Of a DNA stretch of 32,314 nt, positions 1-7,324 are shown in pieces (within the stretch, counting starts at the first letter, position 1; the number at the start of each line of letters is the position of its first letter). Made by a program: the position numbers and the translations under genes. The notes under the pieces are model-generated. The model was not told the DNA's origin. It did no database searches and was given only the letters and a program-made list of their open reading frames with translations. The stretch is taken from assembly GCA_001799365.1 (NCBI GenBank), contig MGTI01000008.1:1-32314 (forward strand), in the 5' to 3' direction. This DNA comes from Desulfobacterales bacterium GWB2_56_26. GTDB lineage: Bacteria > Desulfobacterota > Desulfobulbia > Desulfobulbales > Desulfocapsaceae.

Positions 1-38
1 ATTGAGAATCGTTTTTAGTCACAAGTATTAAAAACTAC

Positions 39-129
39 TATCTGAAAAAGGCTACCTTACCGAAAGGTGAGGACGCAAAATCACCGGTCTAAGGGGGATG
101 TTGCCCTAGGACAGCGGGATTGCCAGATA
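39..129 (+). promoter_or_regulatory. Cyclic di-GMP-I (GEMM-I) type riboswitch aptamer
   Basis: Visible elements: a closing P1 stem of TATCTG (39-44) with CAGATA (124-129); a 7-bp hairpin (55-61 with 66-72) capped by a GAAA tetraloop (62-65); the conserved GGACGCAAA stretch that follows it (71-79); a tetraloop-receptor-like CCGGTCTAAG (84-93); a P3 stem with GGG/CCC (95-97 with 104-106); and AGGACAGCGGGATTGCC (108-124). These match the GEMM-I class as known from Geobacter and relatives, which binds c-di-GMP or, in the Ib variant, 3',3'-cGAMP. I cannot assign the ligand by eye, because the junction that holds position 20 is one base shorter than usual and aligns ambiguously. The aptamer ends about 70 nt before the start codon at 200, and no terminator lies between, so translational control is more likely than attenuation. 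Confidence 0.85.
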
Positions 130-199
130 TGTACACTACATATTCTGTTTATCTTCCTGCTGGACAAGACATGGATTGGTACCAACAGGAATCTGAGAT

Positions 200-1198
200 A
201 TGCAGAATCATTGTTCGTTGTTCAAAAACTTTCTTCATGCCCCATTTTCACTCTGCGCAGGCAAATCATGCCGCAGACCGTCCAACGCCATAATTTTTCT
301 CTTGTCCGCGTGGTTGTATGTGCTGACGATGGTTCTGCCCGTTACCGCAATGGCAAGTACTCCCCCCGTGGCAGGATTCTCCGACATGCCGCTCGAATAC
401 GGCAAGGTGATTTATCGTATCAACGAAAACAGCCCCAAGCAGCTCTATATCATAGGGATCAGTCACCGCGATCCGGAGACCGGACGCAACGGCAGTACCA
501 CCATCCAGACCCAGACCGATATCTTTCGTATCGGTGAATGGCTGCACCGGAACAGGGAATTGCAGCTGCTGTTGCCGGAGGGGTATTTCACTGCAGCCGA
601 AACCTGTCCCCCGGCGCTTGCCCACAGCTCATCGAGCCAGCTGGACAGTTATCTCCTCCGCCAGAAACTTGCCGATGAGAGCCGGTTCGTCAATGCCGAG
701 ATGCTCCTCAAGGAAAATTGCCGATTGCGGGTTTCCCAGGTGGAGGATCGCAGTATCTATGATGCAGTTTTCCAAAGTCTGCGCAACCTGAAGACCACCG
801 GCACCGCCCAGTCATCGCCGCAGGAACGACTGGCCCAGCTGCAATATCTGCAGGAAGTCCGGACAGCGGTGCTGCTCCAGAAAATTCCGGCGATCGTCGA
901 CAGGGAGCTCAATGATGGCATGATCCATAACCAATCCGCCATGTTTACCATCGGTCTCAATCATCTTCAGGATATAGTTCGCTATTTTCAGAACAACGCG
1001 ATCAAGATCAATTCCCCGGACGCCGGCCGGATGCAGCCGGCAAATTACACAGCTGAATTGAATCTGCTGAAAAACGGCTTCGGAGTGACCATCATCATTC
1101 CCCGTACCCTGGCCGATGACAGGAGACTGTTGCAGATGACCAATCTCGACCGGATCCTCCTGGCCTATGGCCGGACCGGACAAGAATGGCTGAACTGA
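200..1198 (+). CDS. Exported protein of unknown function, downstream of a GEMM riboswitch (TraB/GumN-like fold possible)
   Basis: This gene encodes 332 residues. I chose ATG 200 because AGGA lies at 187-190. The N-terminus has a basic stretch around residues 15-27, then a hydrophobic segment (about 32-52) ending in an AMA-like site, so export or membrane anchoring is likely. The mature part begins with a YIIGISHRD segment, has an LLLPEGYF segment about 40 residues later, and carries FTIGLNHLQDIVRYF near its C-terminus. That spacing recalls the Gx(S/T)H, E and GxxH blocks of TraB/GumN/ChaN-like proteins. This is an inference by pattern; I do not recognise the family firmly. The gene stands alone: the next gene on the same strand has its own promoter motif. 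The leader carries a cyclic-dinucleotide riboswitch, so expression should follow c-di-GMP or cGAMP. Confidence 0.8.
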   Translation: MQNHCSLFKNFLHAPFSLCAGKSCRRPSNAIIFLLSAWLYVLTMVLPVTAMASTPPVAGFSDMPLEYGKVIYRINENSPKQLYIIGISHRDPETGRNGSTTIQTQTDIFRIGEWLHRNRELQLLLPEGYFTAAETCPPALAHSSSSQLDSYLLRQKLADESRFVNAEMLLKENCRLRVSQVEDRSIYDAVFQSLRNLKTTGTAQSSPQERLAQLQYLQEVRTAVLLQKIPAIVDRELNDGMIHNQSAMFTIGLNHLQDIVRYFQNNAIKINSPDAGRMQPANYTAELNLLKNGFGVTIIIPRTLADDRRLLQMTNLDRILLAYGRTGQEWLN

Positions 1199-1358
1199 CC
1201 GCATCGGTCCGCTCCATCCCCCCCCGCATCAATACTCGTCCTTTGTGACAGGAAAGATTCCTGAAATACCGGAATTCATCAGCCTGAACGCCGCAGTTTT
1301 ACTGGTACAATTTTAATATTGCCAAGATGTTGGCGGCGTTGTTGTCCTCTTTTTACCC

Positions 1359-1375
1359 CTGGCATGGAACTTGCT
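1359..1375 (+). promoter_or_regulatory. Sigma-54 (-24/-12) promoter motif
   Basis: The bases CTGGCATGGAACTTGCT fit the RpoN consensus YTGGCACGNNNNTTGCW with one mismatch (C to T), and the GG and GC dinucleotides are exactly 12 bases apart. The motif lies about 93 nt upstream of the PRC-barrel gene start at 1468. Sigma-54 promoters need an enhancer-binding activator; none is encoded in this window. Confidence 0.7.
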
Positions 1376-1467
1376 GAATGAGGGGTATCTTGGATACGAG
1401 TCTTCAATGTTCTCTATCCAGGCTCAAAGGCAAGTAGAATTGCATTTCCAAGTACAGGAGGATGAAA

Positions 1468-2022
1468 ATGAAAAAAATTACGGTTTCCATAGTGACCATG
1501 TTTGCCGCACTGGCATTGACTGCCCCGGTATATGCAGCAGGTGAATACAAAGGAACATCTGGCGCAAAAACCGAAAGCGGGGAGCTCAAAGCCGGTAGCG
1601 GCCAGCAGCAGCGGTCGATGTCGCAAGCGCAATCGGCCGAGGAGATTCTCGGGATGTCTGTGGTCTCTCGGGATGGAGAAAATATCGGCGAGATCCAGGA
1701 TATCAAACTCGATACCCGCACCGGCCGGGTCAATTACGTGACCGTTCAGAAAGGCGGCGTAATGGGCATTGGCGGTGAAGAGGGTATCCCCGTGCCGCTG
1801 GAAGCTTTCCAGTTCACTCAAGAAAACGCCAAGCTGACAGTCGATAAGAGCAAGCTGGACAATGCCCCGAAACAGTCCGGCATGTCGGATCAGGAATTCC
1901 AGCGCGGTCTGCAGAGCCACTACGGCATTTCGCCGGCATGGCAGGAGGGTCAACCCGGTATGCAGTCTCCCGGCACCCAGTCCCCGCAGATGAAGATGGA
2001 ACAGCAGCAGAGAAGTCAATAA
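1468..2022 (+). CDS. Secreted PRC-barrel domain protein (copy 1)
   Basis: This gene encodes 184 residues. Two ATGs compete: 1462 directly abuts the AGGAGG at 1456-1461, whereas 1468 has a 6-nt spacing, so I take 1468. Residues 1-24 form a Sec signal peptide with a cleavage site near VYAA. A low-complexity Gly/Ser/Gln linker follows, then a PRC-barrel at about 58-131 with the GENIGEIQDIKLD and VPLEAFQF blocks, and a Met/Gln/Ser/Pro-rich tail. PRC-barrels are small beta-barrel modules found in photosynthetic reaction centre H subunits, in RimM, and in many stress-induced secreted bacterial proteins; the ligand here is unknown. The paralogue at 2421 has the same architecture and its own -24/-12 motif, so the two look co-regulated but separately transcribed. 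Location is probably periplasmic. Confidence 0.9.
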   Translation: MKKITVSIVTMFAALALTAPVYAAGEYKGTSGAKTESGELKAGSGQQQRSMSQAQSAEEILGMSVVSRDGENIGEIQDIKLDTRTGRVNYVTVQKGGVMGIGGEEGIPVPLEAFQFTQENAKLTVDKSKLDNAPKQSGMSDQEFQRGLQSHYGISPAWQEGQPGMQSPGTQSPQMKMEQQQRSQ

Positions 2023-2031
2023 TATCACATA

Positions 2032-2067
2032 GGCCGAGGTCTTGTTGCTGAGACAGGGCACTCGGCC
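2032..2067. terminator. Nested hairpin after PRC-barrel gene 1 (possible terminator)
   Basis: GGCCGAG (2032-2038) pairs with CTCGGCC (2061-2067), and GTCT (2039-2042) can pair with AGAC (2051-2054) inside. It starts 10 nt after the stop codon. There is no U tract, so this could be a 3'-end stabiliser rather than an intrinsic terminator. Confidence 0.4.
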
Positions 2068-2295
2068 CCATCACATTGCATACTTGCCTGAAAGGAGCGT
2101 CACGTGACGCTTCCGGGGAATGAAAAATCCCCTGAAACTGCCGGACCGGTTCAATAGGCCTGTCCGGCGGTTCTCTTTGCGAATTTGTCTTTTTCCGCCG
2201 CATCTCACAACCGTATTCCGCCGAATCCTGTGACAGGAAGCGAGAGTTGTCGGTAATCTATGGCAGCTCTATTTTCACTGTCGTTTCTGGTTCCA
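2068..2295. other. Non-coding spacer between the two PRC-barrel genes
   Basis: No convincing coding region is visible here. A second hairpin has arms GCCGGAC (2140-2146) and GTCCGGC (2162-2168) and is followed by a moderately T-rich stretch (about 2171-2195), so it is a further candidate terminator for the first PRC-barrel gene. A smaller stem, GGGGA/TCCCC, sits around 2115-2132. Otherwise I see nothing before the -24/-12 motif at 2296. Confidence 0.4.
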
Positions 2296-2311
2296 TGGCA
2301 GGAATATTGCA
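2296..2311 (+). promoter_or_regulatory. Sigma-54 (-24/-12) promoter motif
   Basis: TGGCAGGAATATTGCA matches TGGCACGNNNNTTGCW with one mismatch (C to G), with 12 bases from GG to GC. It lies about 110 nt upstream of the start of PRC-barrel gene 2 at 2421. The motif upstream of the paralogue has the same spacing relative to its gene. Confidence 0.65.
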
Positions 2312-2420
2312 AGAAAAAAAGTGTGTTTGGATGAGAAGCCGAACTCTTATGAGAGAGTGGAAGGTTCTTGTCCCATTCGAACAGATCGCATGATTATATG
2401 CAGATGTAAGGAGGTTTTAT

Positions 2421-2990
2421 ATGAAAAGGATCACACATTCCGTACTGACTGTATTGGCATCGCTGGCCTTGGTAAGCCCGCTGTATGCTGCAGAACAATG
2501 GAGTCATCAAGCTAGAGGAACAACATTCAACCAGAATACCATGCTGGAGGACAATAACACGGATTCGATCGATCAGACAGGCGGTCGAACCGTAGAGGTG
2601 CGCTCAGGCCTGTCGCGCACAGATTCGGCTGGACAGCTGATCGGACTGCCGGTAGTAGCCCAGGATGGCGAAAATATCGGTGAGGTCCAGGATCTGAAGG
2701 TCGATACCAGTACCGGCAGAATCGATTACGTGATAGTTGAGAAAGAGGACGCCATGGGTGCCGGAGAATCTATAGCGGTCGCCGTGCCGCTCGGAGCTCT
2801 CCAGTTCACCGATGACAATGCCCGGCTGACGGTTGACAAATCGAAGCTGAATAATGTGCCGAATCCTGCACTTATGTCGGAGTCGGAATTTCATCAGGGG
2901 CTTCACACCCACTACGGCATAGCCCCCACCTTCCAGGAGGAAAAGACGATTATCCATAGGGAAGAACGTAGTAAAACACTGAAGCCGTGA
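2421..2990 (+). CDS. Secreted PRC-barrel domain protein (copy 2)
   Basis: This gene encodes 189 residues. ATG 2421 is preceded by AAGGAGG (2406-2412) at an 8-nt spacing. Residues 1-24 are a Sec signal peptide (hydrophobic core followed by PLYAAE). A polar linker leads to a PRC-barrel at about 65-140 that is clearly homologous to copy 1, sharing GENIGE(I/V)QDLK, VPLGALQF and the C-terminal HYGI(S/A)P segment. The tail is more charged than in copy 1. A tandem duplication followed by divergence explains the pair. The two coding sequences differ at many third positions, so the duplication is not recent. The function of the mature domain is not visible; a periplasmic stress-related role is only a guess from the family. 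Confidence 0.9.
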   Translation: MKRITHSVLTVLASLALVSPLYAAEQWSHQARGTTFNQNTMLEDNNTDSIDQTGGRTVEVRSGLSRTDSAGQLIGLPVVAQDGENIGEVQDLKVDTSTGRIDYVIVEKEDAMGAGESIAVAVPLGALQFTDDNARLTVDKSKLNNVPNPALMSESEFHQGLHTHYGIAPTFQEEKTIIHREERSKTLKP

Positions 2991-3003
2991 CGATGATCGC
3001 TCA

Positions 3004-3039
3004 CTCCCGCGGGAAAAGGTCGATTGACCGCCGCGGGAG
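3004..3039. terminator. Strong hairpin between convergent genes (bidirectional terminator candidate)
   Basis: CTCCCGCGG (3004-3012) is perfectly complementary to CCGCGGGAG (3031-3039). Inside the loop, GGTC (3018-3021) pairs with GACC (3026-3029). The structure sits 13 nt after the PRC-barrel stop codon and 11 nt after the FAD-subunit gene on the other strand. On the minus strand the loop contains TTTT, but no T tract follows the stem. Confidence 0.55.
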
Positions 3040-3050
3040 ATCATGCCGGT

Positions 3051-4049
3051 TCATCCGGCCTCTTCATTCTTCCCTTTCTTCACCTTGTGCAGTTCCTCTT
3101 TCAGCATGCCCTGAAACATCGCAATCTTATAGCCGTTGGCCCGAAGGGGCTGGGCGCCGGCCACCGCCGCCTGTGCTGCGGCAGCTATACTGTCGTCGGT
3201 AAGCGGATGGCCGGTGAGAAGTTGTTCCGCTTCCCGGCTGCGCCAGGGGATCGGCGCTGCGCCGGAGAGAACGATATTCGCCCGGACCACTTTATCTCCC
3301 TCCCTGACGAGGGCGAGTGCCGCGCCGGCGAGAGAAAAATCCCAGGACTGCCGGGCCCGGATCTTTCGGTATGAAGTGGAGAGGCCTTTTGCCGGCGGCG
3401 GGACTTCGATATGGGTGATGATTTCGCCTTGCCCGAGGACCGTCTCCGCCCGGACGTTCACCGCCGGCAGCACGTGGAGGTCGGCCACCGCAATCGTTCT
3501 TTCACCCTGCGGTCCGGTCACCAGCGCTTTGGCATCAAGGGCGACCAGCATCGGTGCGGTATCGGACGGGTGGACGATGGCGCAGATATGGTCGTGGCCG
3601 AAGATGGCATGGAACTGATTTTCGCCGGCCATGGCAAAGCACCGGTCGCCGCCCTTGCGCAGGCAGTGGAAATCGCCGCGGTAATACCAGCAGCGCGGCT
3701 TCTGGCAGAGGTTGCCGCCGACGGTTCCCTGGTTGCGCAGCTGAGGACTGGCAACCTCGGCGGCCGCGCCGGCGAGCCCCGGGAAGTTGGTCCTTACCGT
3801 CGCATTTTCGGCGAGCTCGGTGATGGTGGTCAGGGTGCCGATGCGCAGCCCGCCGCCCGGCGTGGTTTTTATCCCGGCAAGTTCGGTAAGACCGCTGATG
3901 CTGACGATCTTGTCACAGGCAATTATTCTCTCGCGGAGACAGCCGAGCAGGTCGGTGCCGCCGGCATGAAGGGCCGCGCCTTCGGCCTGCAGATGTTTGA
4001 CCGCATTGCTCAGCATGTCCGGGCGCACATAGGAAAATTTCGGTAACAT
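3051..4049 (-). CDS. Aldehyde oxidoreductase / xanthine dehydrogenase family, FAD-binding subunit with [4Fe-4S] site (PaoB-like)
   Basis: This gene encodes 332 residues. The N-terminal half has the FAD-binding signatures LHAGGTDLLG (about 27-36) and LRNQGTVGGNLCQ, and the C-terminal half is the CO-dehydrogenase flavoprotein domain. Just after GGNLCQ comes a cysteine-rich insert, PRCWYYRG then FHCLRKGGDRCFA. This insert is typical of PaoB/YagS-like and HcrB-like subunits, which carry an additional [4Fe-4S] cluster. The protein should pass electrons from the [2Fe-2S] subunit to FAD. ATG 4049 follows the molybdopterin-subunit stop codon by 3 nt, with GGGAGGG upstream, so translation is probably coupled. 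It is the last gene of the three-gene operon, whereas in E. coli paoABC the FAD subunit is second. Confidence 0.92.
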   Translation of the reverse strand: MLPKFSYVRPDMLSNAVKHLQAEGAALHAGGTDLLGCLRERIIACDKIVSISGLTELAGIKTTPGGGLRIGTLTTITELAENATVRTNFPGLAGAAAEVASPQLRNQGTVGGNLCQKPRCWYYRGDFHCLRKGGDRCFAMAGENQFHAIFGHDHICAIVHPSDTAPMLVALDAKALVTGPQGERTIAVADLHVLPAVNVRAETVLGQGEIITHIEVPPPAKGLSTSYRKIRARQSWDFSLAGAALALVREGDKVVRANIVLSGAAPIPWRSREAEQLLTGHPLTDDSIAAAAQAAVAGAQPLRANGYKIAMFQGMLKEELHKVKKGKNEEAG

Positions 4050-4052
4050 CGT

Positions 4053-6374
4053 TTAGCCCTCCCGCCGTGTAAGTTTTCGGATCACCTCCATCGGCGTCAC
4101 CGGTGCCGAAGTGAACCGGATGCCGGTGGCCATATGGAGGGCGTTGGCGATGGCGGCCGCCGTCGGGATAGTGACCGGCTCGCCTAAGCCTTTAGCCCCG
4201 GTGTTGTTGCATTCCCGGTCGCCCATTTCAATCGGTAGACTCGCCATTTCACGCGGTATATCGAGGGCGGTGGGCAGCTTGTAATCGTGCCAGTTCCTGT
4301 TGCATAATTTGCCGGTCTGGCGCTCGTCCAGCCGGCGTTCTTCGGTCAGGCCGAAGCCGATGCCCATGACGATGCCGCCATAGACCTGGTTGTCGTAGGT
4401 CAGCCGGTTCATGACCCGGCCGCTGTCATGGACGCCGAGGAAACGCAGCAGCCCGATCTCGCCGGTCAGGGTGTCGACCTCCAGTTCGCAGAACTGGGCG
4501 GCAAAGGGCGTGACCGCCTTGCCTTCCGGATTGGGGCCGCGATAGCCCACGCCGATCACTTCGCCGCGTTTCTTGAGCCTGGTGATCTCGGTGATTGGAA
4601 TCTTTTTGTTCGGATCCCTGCGTGAGACTATTTCCTTGCCGGTGTAGACCAGCTCCTGCCGGTCGACCTGCAGGTCTTCGGCTGCCATACGCAGCAGCTC
4701 CTGTTTCAGGGCGATGGCGGCGTTGCGGACGGCCGGCGCCTCGGTGGGCACGGTTTTGCTGCCGCCGCTCGGGGTGGCGAACTGGGTGGTGGCGGTATCG
4801 GCATGCTCGATCTGGATGACGGACGGCTGCACGCCAAGTTCCTCGGCCACGACGAGAGCCATCACCGTTTTGGTGCCGGTGCCGATGTCGCTCGCCCCCA
4901 TGTTGAGATTGATCGAGCCGTCCTTGAACAGTTTGACGATGACCGTGGACGGCGGATCGCCGCCGCCGGCGATCCACAGGCAGGCCGCGACGCCCACCCC
5001 GCGCTTGACATGGGCGGACTGGCGGTTGAATTCCTTGATTTTCGCCAGCGACGACTGCCACCGGAACTCTTCGGCCCCCTTTGTAAGACACTCGCGTAAG
5101 CCGGTACTGGTGTAAGGGGGATTATTTTCCCGGCCCTGACTGGTTTCGGAGATATTCTTCAGGCGCAGTTCCACCGGATCCATGCCGATTTTCCCGGCCA
5201 GCTCATCGATCATCTGTTCGAGCGCCCAGGCGCCCTGGGGATGTCCCGGGGCGCGGAAGGGCCGGGCCGGACCGGCATTTATCAGGACATCCCGGCTTGT
5301 GGTCCGGACGTTGTCGCACCGGTAGAGATCCCGCACCAGCCAGTCCACCAGCTGGGCGCCGCCGGCGGGGTAGGCCCCGCTCGGTCCGATACAGTCGAAG
5401 TCCAGGGCGGTGAGCCGGCCGTCTCTCGTGACGCCCGCCTTGAGCCGCATGGTGTTTGGCGGCCGATTGCCGACACAGAGGTAGGTTTCTTCCCGGGTGA
5501 GCAGCAGTTTGACCGGCTTGGCCGCTTTTTTGGCGAGCAGGGCGCAGATTGCCGTATATTTGCCCGGCTGCAGTTTGCTGCCGAAACCGCCGCCGACGTA
5601 ATGGCCGATCACCCGCACCCGGGCGAGCGGCAGGCCGAGAACGCCGGCAATCGTCGACTGGACGGCAAAGACGCCCTGGCTCGATTCCCAGAGGGTCAAA
5701 CGGCTGCCGTCCCAGTCGGCCACGCAGCCGTGGAGTTCTACGGGGGTCTGCAATTCGCTGGAGGTCCGGTAAGTTTCCTCCAGCACGGTATCCGCCGCGG
5801 CAAAGCCTTGTTCGACCGAGCCCCGCTGGTGGCTGTCTTCGCCCACAAGATTACCTTCATCCCCGACTTTGGCCGCGTTCTGATCGAGTGCCTTCTCGTA
5901 GTCGGCGACAAAGGGTAGCACCTCATAGTCGACCGCGATGGCCCGGACGGCATCGGCTGCCTGGTACCAGGAATCGGCCGCCACCGCCGCTATCTCCTCA
6001 CCCTCGAAGCGGCAGTGCGCATCGAAGAGGGCGACCTGCCGGTCCTGATAATTCCATCGCACGCCTTGAGTTTCCATCGACTCGCCGGTGAGGATCGCCC
6101 TGACCCCCGGCATTTTTGCCGCCGTGGCGGAATCCACCTTCCTTACCAGGGCATGGGGATGGGGGCAGCGCAGAATGGCGCCGTAGAGCATGCCCGGCAA
6201 GAGGATGTCGGACGGATAGACCGCTGAGCCGCTGACCCGGGCGTAGCCGTCCACCCGGGGCAGCGGTTTGCCGATCAGGTCGGTCTGCTGCCACGGCTCC
6301 GGAGCCTGTCCTTCCGCCGGAGTTTCCGGCACCGGCAGGCCTGCAGTGTAATAAATGGTGTCGTCGTTTGCCAT
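4053..6374 (-). CDS. Aldehyde oxidoreductase / xanthine dehydrogenase family, molybdopterin-binding subunit (PaoC-like)
   Basis: This gene encodes 773 residues. The reading frame stays open to 6560 upstream, but ATG 6374 is preferred because AAGGAGC lies just before it and the upstream part overlaps the [2Fe-2S] gene. The protein shows the N-terminal aldehyde oxidase a/b hammerhead domain (from about residue 40, GKPLPRVDGYARVSGSAVY) and the molybdopterin-binding domains with YVGGGFGSK and the ASDIGTGT block. Near the C-terminus is GAKGLGEP, whose Glu is the conserved catalytic base of this family. The substrate is probably an aldehyde, given the PaoABC-like subunit set, but substrate cannot be read from sequence. 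No signal peptide is seen, so export would be by hitch-hiking on the Tat signal of the small subunit. Confidence 0.93.
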   Translation of the reverse strand: MANDDTIYYTAGLPVPETPAEGQAPEPWQQTDLIGKPLPRVDGYARVSGSAVYPSDILLPGMLYGAILRCPHPHALVRKVDSATAAKMPGVRAILTGESMETQGVRWNYQDRQVALFDAHCRFEGEEIAAVAADSWYQAADAVRAIAVDYEVLPFVADYEKALDQNAAKVGDEGNLVGEDSHQRGSVEQGFAAADTVLEETYRTSSELQTPVELHGCVADWDGSRLTLWESSQGVFAVQSTIAGVLGLPLARVRVIGHYVGGGFGSKLQPGKYTAICALLAKKAAKPVKLLLTREETYLCVGNRPPNTMRLKAGVTRDGRLTALDFDCIGPSGAYPAGGAQLVDWLVRDLYRCDNVRTTSRDVLINAGPARPFRAPGHPQGAWALEQMIDELAGKIGMDPVELRLKNISETSQGRENNPPYTSTGLRECLTKGAEEFRWQSSLAKIKEFNRQSAHVKRGVGVAACLWIAGGGDPPSTVIVKLFKDGSINLNMGASDIGTGTKTVMALVVAEELGVQPSVIQIEHADTATTQFATPSGGSKTVPTEAPAVRNAAIALKQELLRMAAEDLQVDRQELVYTGKEIVSRRDPNKKIPITEITRLKKRGEVIGVGYRGPNPEGKAVTPFAAQFCELEVDTLTGEIGLLRFLGVHDSGRVMNRLTYDNQVYGGIVMGIGFGLTEERRLDERQTGKLCNRNWHDYKLPTALDIPREMASLPIEMGDRECNNTGAKGLGEPVTIPTAAAIANALHMATGIRFTSAPVTPMEVIRKLTRREG

Positions 6375-6385
6375 GAACGCTCCTT

Positions 6386-7024
6386 TCAGGTCTTTTTCAG
6401 CCGGGCAGCCTTGTCGGCCGCGGCGAAGATGTTTTTGTAGGCCCCGCAGCGGCAGAGATTGCCGGAACAACCTTGGCGGATTTCCGCGGCGGAGGGTGAC
6501 GGGTTCCGGCGCAAGAGACCCTCCACAGCCATGATCTGGCCGGGGGTGCAGTAGCCGCACTGAAAACCATCCTCCAGGGCGAAGGCGGTCTGCACCGGGC
6601 CGAGTTGCTCGCCGTCAAGCAGTCCTTCGACGGTGGTTATGGCCCGGTCCTGCGCTTCCACGGCGAGCGTCAGGCAGGAATAGTGCGGCACGCCGTCGAG
6701 AAGGACCGTACAGGCCCCGCACTCACCCCGGTCGCAGCCGATCTTGCTGCCGGTGAGTCCGAAGATTTCCCGCAGAACGTAGAGCAGGGACCAGCGCGGC
6801 TCGACCGTAGCGGTCCGGGAGCTGCCGTTGACGGTCAGCTTGATCATGACCATGTCGTCCGCGGCCAGGACCTGTTCGGGAGAATGGGCCAGCAGGGGCC
6901 TTCTGAGCGGCGGAGCCATCAGCGTCGCGCCGACCATCCCAACCCCGACCCCGATCAACTGCATGAAATTCCTGCGGGAACAACCTCCCTCGCCCATCCC
7001 TGCCTCGTGTTCATGAATTGCCAT
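6386..7024 (-). CDS. Aldehyde oxidoreductase [2Fe-2S] subunit with Tat signal (PaoA-like)
   Basis: This gene encodes 212 residues. ATG 7024 is preceded by GGAGG at a suitable distance; the frame extends upstream to 7138 without better support. Residues 16-21 read SRRNFM, a twin-arginine motif, followed by a hydrophobic stretch (23-38). The first plant-type cluster is ligated by C97, C102, C105 and C117. The second cluster uses C156, C159, C191 and C193 in the CGYCTPGQ and NLCRCG blocks. This is the two-domain small subunit of the xanthine oxidase family. The Tat signal places the enzyme in the periplasm, as for E. coli PaoABC. The gene is first in the operon, 11 nt ahead of the molybdopterin subunit. 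A -24/-12-like motif lies about 80 nt upstream. Confidence 0.93.
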   Translation of the reverse strand: MAIHEHEAGMGEGGCSRRNFMQLIGVGVGMVGATLMAPPLRRPLLAHSPEQVLAADDMVMIKLTVNGSSRTATVEPRWSLLYVLREIFGLTGSKIGCDRGECGACTVLLDGVPHYSCLTLAVEAQDRAITTVEGLLDGEQLGPVQTAFALEDGFQCGYCTPGQIMAVEGLLRRNPSPSAAEIRQGCSGNLCRCGAYKNIFAAADKAARLKKT

Positions 7025-7103
7025 AGGTTTCCTCCATGGAGATGCAGTACCGGAGTGAAAATTCAAAAGCATATTCTGTGTCAGGAAACAATCTCTGATG
7101 GAA

Positions 7104-7119
7104 AGCAATTCGCATTCCA
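7104..7119 (-). promoter_or_regulatory. Possible sigma-54 promoter for the aldehyde oxidoreductase operon
   Basis: Read on the minus strand, the bases TGGAATGCGAATTGCT keep the GG and GC dinucleotides 12 bases apart and a perfect TTGCT, with two mismatches in the -24 block (consensus TGGCACG). It lies 80 nt upstream of the start at 7024. It is weaker than the two motifs before the PRC-barrel genes. Confidence 0.35.
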
Positions 7120-7205
7120 TTTCCGGGAAGGCCGACAAATCCGGTCCATACTGCGGGAAACTGTGGAAAACTTGGGTTTTGGCAGGAGGTCATCAAGTCC
7201 AATGC

Positions 7206-7223
7206 GACAGGATACGTCCTGTC
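7206..7223. promoter_or_regulatory. Operator-like inverted repeat upstream of the aldehyde oxidoreductase operon
   Basis: GACAGGA (7206-7212) and TCCTGTC (7217-7223) are perfect inverted arms around TACG. A further CAGGA at 7228-7232 forms an overlapping inverted repeat with TCCTG (7217-7221). The element sits roughly 100 nt upstream of the -24/-12-like motif, where an enhancer-binding activator site would be expected. No regulator gene is adjacent, so the assignment is speculative. Confidence 0.3.
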
Positions 7224-7306
7224 CGTCAGGACGATGATCATCGCCCTGCACCGGTGCCGGCATCGGCGACGAGTCCCCGGACTTTCGGGCGACCGTCGGT
7301 TTTCAG

Positions 7307-7324
7307 CGGTCGTTTTAACGACCG
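7307..7324. terminator. Short palindrome overlapping the stop codon of the TIM-barrel gene
   Basis: CGGTCG (7307-7312) pairs with CGACCG (7319-7324) around TTTTAA, which contains the TAA stop codon of the minus-strand gene. It may form a hairpin in the transcript end. There is no U tract after it, so terminator function is uncertain. Confidence 0.3.

Noticed and set aside
67-537. 156-residue plus-strand frame starting inside the riboswitch
   Set aside because: It begins within the aptamer, lacks a ribosome binding site and overlaps the better-supported exported-protein gene in another frame.
4053-6560. Longer 835-residue form of the molybdopterin subunit
   Set aside because: The extra 62 residues are translated from the end of the [2Fe-2S] gene in another frame, and the ribosome binding site favours ATG 6374.
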